From an uncultured Collinsella sp. (GTDB taxonomy: Bacteria > Actinomycetota > Coriobacteriia > Coriobacteriales > Coriobacteriaceae): 8,066 bases of DNA. Below, piece by piece: positions 5,808 through 8,066 of this stretch. Every line of letters begins with the position of its first letter. Within the stretch, counting starts at the first letter, position 1. The DNA is taken from NCBI GenBank assembly GCA_900757465.1, contig CAAENY010000088.1:1-8066 (forward strand), read 5' to 3'. Below the pieces are notes generated by a model. The model was not told the origin of the DNA and made no database searches. It was given only the letters and a program-made list of their open reading frames with translations. Position numbers and translations under genes: made by a program.

Positions 5808-7757
5808 ATGGAACAGAGGGTCCTCGGGGGAAGATACCTCCTCAAGGATAAGGTGGGAACAGGCGGCATGGCGACCGTCTACCGTGCACAGGACCAGGTC
5901 CTCGACCGCACGGTAGCCGTCAAGATCATGCTGCCACAGTATGCTGGCGACGCAACCTTCGCCGCACGCTTTAAGCAGGAGGCACAGGCAGCAGCCGGTC
6001 TCTCCTCCCCCTATATCGTGGGCGTCTACGATTGGGGCAAGGACGGCGACACCTATTACATCGTCATGGAGTACCTGCGCGGCACTGACCTTAAGAGCGG
6101 CATCAAGAGCCACGGCGCCCTCGACCCCAAGAAGGTCGCCCAGATCGGCTCGCAGATCAGCTCCGCGCTTTCGGTCGCCCACAAGCACGAGATCATCCAC
6201 CGCGACATTAAGCCGCAAAACATCATGGTGCTGCCCGACGGCAACATCAAGGTCATGGACTTTGGCATCGCGCGCGCCAAGAACAGCCACCTCACGCAGG
6301 ACAACAATGTACTGGGCACCGCCCACTACGTAAGCCCCGAGCAAACGCGCGGCCAGGACCTCGGCCCCACCTCGGATATCTACTCGCTGGGTGTCGTCAT
6401 GTACGAGTGCGCCACCGGTCGCGTCCCCTTTGACGGCGACGACGCCATCTCGGTTGCGCTCAAGCAGGTAAACGAACTGCCGGTTCCGCCGAGCCAGATC
6501 AACTCCGGCGTCGATGCCGATCTGGAGCGCATTATCCTCAAGTGCATGGAAAAGGATCCGGCGAACCGCTTCCAGACGGCAGACGAGCTGCGCCAGGTGC
6601 TCAACAACTACCTGTCCGGCCGCGCCGTCAACGTCTCCGAGCCCACGCGCATCATTGGCGCCGCCGGCGACCTGGGCGCCACCAAGACCCGTGAGCTGTC
6701 CGACTCCACGCGCGCCATGGTTCGCCCCGTCTCGGGTGTGAGCGGCCAGAACAACGCCCGCAGCGCCGTTTCGGGCTCCACGGGCTCCTACGAGGTCGAT
6801 CAGCCCAAGTCCAACAAGAACAAGATTATCGCAGCCGTAGTCGCCGCAATCGCCGTGGTTGGCGTTGTGGTGGCCTTCGCCACCGGCCTCTTTGGGGGCG
6901 ATCAGGTTACGGTGCCCGATGTGCTTAACAAGGACCAGCAGACCGCTATCGAGCAGATCAAGGAGGCCGGCCTTGAGGTCGGAACCGTCGACCAGAGCTA
7001 TAACGACGATGTCGACGAGGGCAAGGTTGTCGAGCAGACCCCCAACGGCAACACCAAGAAACCCAAGGGTACCAAGGTGAACCTGGTGATCTCCAAGGGC
7101 CCCAAGCCCTCAGAAAAGGTTGAGGTTCCGCAGCTCGTTGGCCTGACCAAGGACCAGGCCGAGGCCGCACTGGCAAGCGTGGGCCTGAAGGGCAATGCAA
7201 CCGAGGAGGCCAACGAGGCCGACGAAGGCCAGGTCTTTGAGCAGGGCACTGATGCCGGCAAGGAAGTCGAGAAGGGCACAACCATCTCGTATAAGGTCTC
7301 CAGCGGTCCTGACACCACCTCCGTCCCCGATCTGACCGACATGACCGAGGCCCAGGCACGCAACGCCCTCGACATGGCCGGTTTTGGCGTCGACGTGAGC
7401 TACCAGGAGAACGATTCCGTCACCGAGGGTACCGTCATTAGCTGGAACCCCAGCGGCAAGCAGAAGCCTGGCGCCACGATCACCGTCGTCATCGCCAAGA
7501 AGTCCGGCAAGGCCGGCGTTCCGGGTAACCTGTACGGCAAGAGTATCTCCGCCGCCGTCACCGCGCTCAACAACGCCGGGTTCTACAACATCGCATTCTG
7601 CGATCAGAACGGCAACCCCGTGAGCGGCAACGAAAACGCCACCGTTACGGGCGTCTCCCCTACCGGCAAGCAGTCCACCGACAGCACGATCACGTTGACG
7701 GTTTCGATTTCTGGCTCTGGTACTGATTCAGGCGACGATTCCGGCACGACTAACTAG
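5808..7757 (+). CDS. pknB: PASTA-domain Ser/Thr protein kinase, PknB-like
   Basis: This 649-residue transmembrane kinase pairs a cytoplasmic Hanks-type domain (about 10-270) with an outer PASTA sensor. The kinase is complete: glycine loop GTGGMATVY (17-25), Lys39, HRDIKPQN (131-138, catalytic Asp133), DFG (151-153) and SPE (176-178). The activation segment has Thr163 as the main candidate autophosphorylation site before the GT(171) motif; mycobacterial PknB has a closely spaced Thr pair there. The juxtamembrane region (271-337) contains three Thr-Arg sites (280, 294, 301) and is Ser/Gly-rich. One helix (about 339-358) crosses the membrane. Outside are three clear PASTA repeats (about 366-431, 436-500, 503-565), a divergent fourth (about 569-635) and a Ser/Gly/Asp tail. 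PASTA kinases bind muropeptides or lipid II and tune wall growth. It lies 132 bases after the SEDS-PBP gene with no pknA between, and ends before a strong terminator. Confidence 0.97.
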   Translation: MEQRVLGGRYLLKDKVGTGGMATVYRAQDQVLDRTVAVKIMLPQYAGDATFAARFKQEAQAAAGLSSPYIVGVYDWGKDGDTYYIVMEYLRGTDLKSGIKSHGALDPKKVAQIGSQISSALSVAHKHEIIHRDIKPQNIMVLPDGNIKVMDFGIARAKNSHLTQDNNVLGTAHYVSPEQTRGQDLGPTSDIYSLGVVMYECATGRVPFDGDDAISVALKQVNELPVPPSQINSGVDADLERIILKCMEKDPANRFQTADELRQVLNNYLSGRAVNVSEPTRIIGAAGDLGATKTRELSDSTRAMVRPVSGVSGQNNARSAVSGSTGSYEVDQPKSNKNKIIAAVVAAIAVVGVVVAFATGLFGGDQVTVPDVLNKDQQTAIEQIKEAGLEVGTVDQSYNDDVDEGKVVEQTPNGNTKKPKGTKVNLVISKGPKPSEKVEVPQLVGLTKDQAEAALASVGLKGNATEEANEADEGQVFEQGTDAGKEVEKGTTISYKVSSGPDTTSVPDLTDMTEAQARNALDMAGFGVDVSYQENDSVTEGTVISWNPSGKQKPGATITVVIAKKSGKAGVPGNLYGKSISAAVTALNNAGFYNIAFCDQNGNPVSGNENATVTGVSPTGKQSTDSTITLTVSISGSGTDSGDDSGTTN

Positions 7758-7789
7758 TCATCAAGACGTTGCCCGCAGCGGCTGATGAC
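7757..7789 (+). other. Imperfect inverted repeat at the end of pknB
   Basis: GTCATCA (7757-7763) is complementary to TGATGAC (7783-7789), giving a 7-bp stem whose first base is the last base of the pknB stop codon. The 19-base interior contains GCC and GGC, which could add a small inner stem. No T-run follows, so it is not a standalone intrinsic terminator. It might stabilise the mRNA 3' end or be chance. Confidence 0.3.
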
Positions 7790-7809
7790 GCATAAACATT
7801 CGCTCAATG

Positions 7810-7848
7810 GCGCCCGTTTGCTCCCCCGGCAAACGGGCGCTTTGCTTT
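7810..7848 (+). terminator. Rho-independent terminator closing the operon
   Basis: GCGCCCGTTTG (7810-7820) and CAAACGGGCGC (7830-7840) form a perfect 11-bp G+C-rich stem. It can be extended inward by C7821-G7829. The loop is short and C-rich, and the T-rich run TTTGCTTT (7841-7848) follows. It lies 52 bases after the pknB stop, in the correct orientation, and ends the operon. Confidence 0.9.
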
Positions 7849-7986
7849 AATAAACGATCCCCAACTTATACGGTTCGTTGCAAGACTAAAACAGACGCTA
7901 AGGCCGCAATGCAAGCCAAGCTGGCTGAAATCAACTCCTCTGGCATGATCACCAAAACTAAAAAGCCCACTTTGCTTGCATCCTTC
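7849..7986 (+). pseudogene. Probable relic of a tyrosine recombinase (integrase) N-terminus
   Basis: In one frame, bases 7861-7986 translate to PTYTVRCKTKTDAKAAMQAK, then a stretch containing LAEINSSGMI, ending KKPTLLASF. From memory this matches the arm-type DNA-binding region at the start of phage and ICE tyrosine recombinases. Those typically have a Tyr-x-Val-Arg strand, a Thr-Lys-x-x-Ala box, an Ala-rich helix ending in Glu-Ile, then a turn and Thr-Leu-x-x-Phe leading into the core-binding domain. It has no credible own start: the in-frame ATG at 7807 lies before the terminator hairpin and the frame runs through it. The frame is cut at 7987 by a palindrome. There is no core-binding or catalytic domain. 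I count 59 G+C of 126 bases, visibly lower than the operon, consistent with acquired DNA. The match is by eye only. Confidence 0.5.
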
Positions 7987-8066
7987 TGCTGGGCCTTTCA
8001 TGAAAATAGGGACACCGAGCGCAACGCGTTGCGCTCGGTGTCCCTATTTTCATGAAAGGCCCAGCA
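7987..8066. repeat. Perfect 80-bp palindrome (40-bp arms, no spacer)
   Basis: Bases 7987-8026 are the exact reverse complement of 8027-8066, with the symmetry centre in ACGCGT (8024-8029). I checked all 40 pairs. Each arm contains a nested 10-bp palindrome, TTTCATGAAA (7996-8005 and 8048-8057), so the three symmetry centres are 26 bp apart. Each arm also contains ATAGGGACACC. Paired inverted GGGAC-type sequences recall REP/BIME elements mobilised by IS200-like RAYT transposases, or a palindromic MITE. The inner A-run, G+C-rich stem and T-run could also act as a bidirectional terminator. The palindrome reaches the last base of the window, so its full length is unknown. A fold-back artefact at a contig end is possible. 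Confidence 0.85.

Noticed and set aside
7807..8055. 82-codon frame as an intact gene
   Set aside because: Its ATG lies before the intrinsic terminator hairpin and its 3' part is simply the palindrome read through. Only the middle stretch looks like former coding sequence.

Overview
The window is a G+C-rich stretch with strong C/G preference at third codon positions. It carries the 3' part of an actinobacterial cell-wall/Ser-Thr phosphosignalling operon, all on the + strand: fhaA (5'-truncated), fhaB, a PP2C phosphatase of PstP type, a SEDS glycosyltransferase fused in frame to a class B penicillin-binding protein (RodA/FtsW + PbpA), and a PASTA-domain Ser/Thr kinase (PknB). In Mycobacterium the equivalent cluster is fhaA-fhaB-pstP-rodA-pbpA-pknA-pknB. 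Here rodA and pbpA are one gene, and no pknA lies between pbpA and pknB. The fusion and the gene order suggest the Coriobacteriia, perhaps Collinsella or a relative. That assignment is inference from memory, not a search result.

Layout: 1-569 is the end of an FHA protein. 576-992 is a small membrane-anchored FHA protein. 989-2788 is a phosphatase with a large acidic N-terminal extension, translationally coupled to fhaB by an ATGA overlap. 2805-5675 is the SEDS-PBP fusion. 5676-5807 is a spacer holding only a tiny possible ORF. 5808-7757 is the kinase with three clear PASTA repeats and one divergent one. A strong intrinsic terminator at 7810-7848 closes the operon.

The genes form one plausible circuit. 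PknB senses wall fragments or lipid II through its extracellular PASTA repeats and phosphorylates cytoplasmic targets. The FHA proteins bind phosphothreonine on those targets. PstP reverses the phosphorylation. The SEDS-PBP protein makes and cross-links glycan at the membrane.

Downstream of the terminator (7849-8066) the character changes. A short stretch of lower G+C (59 of 126 bases over 7861-7986) translates into what looks like the N-terminal arm-binding region of a tyrosine recombinase. It is cut off exactly where a perfect 80-bp palindrome (7987-8066) begins. This is accessory DNA: probably a decayed mobile element with a REP/MITE-like palindromic repeat at the window edge.

Most of the window is a recognisable housekeeping operon. 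The best leads are the one-polypeptide SEDS-PBP enzyme, the long disordered N-terminus of the phosphatase, the single-kinase layout, and the palindrome abutting the integrase relic.
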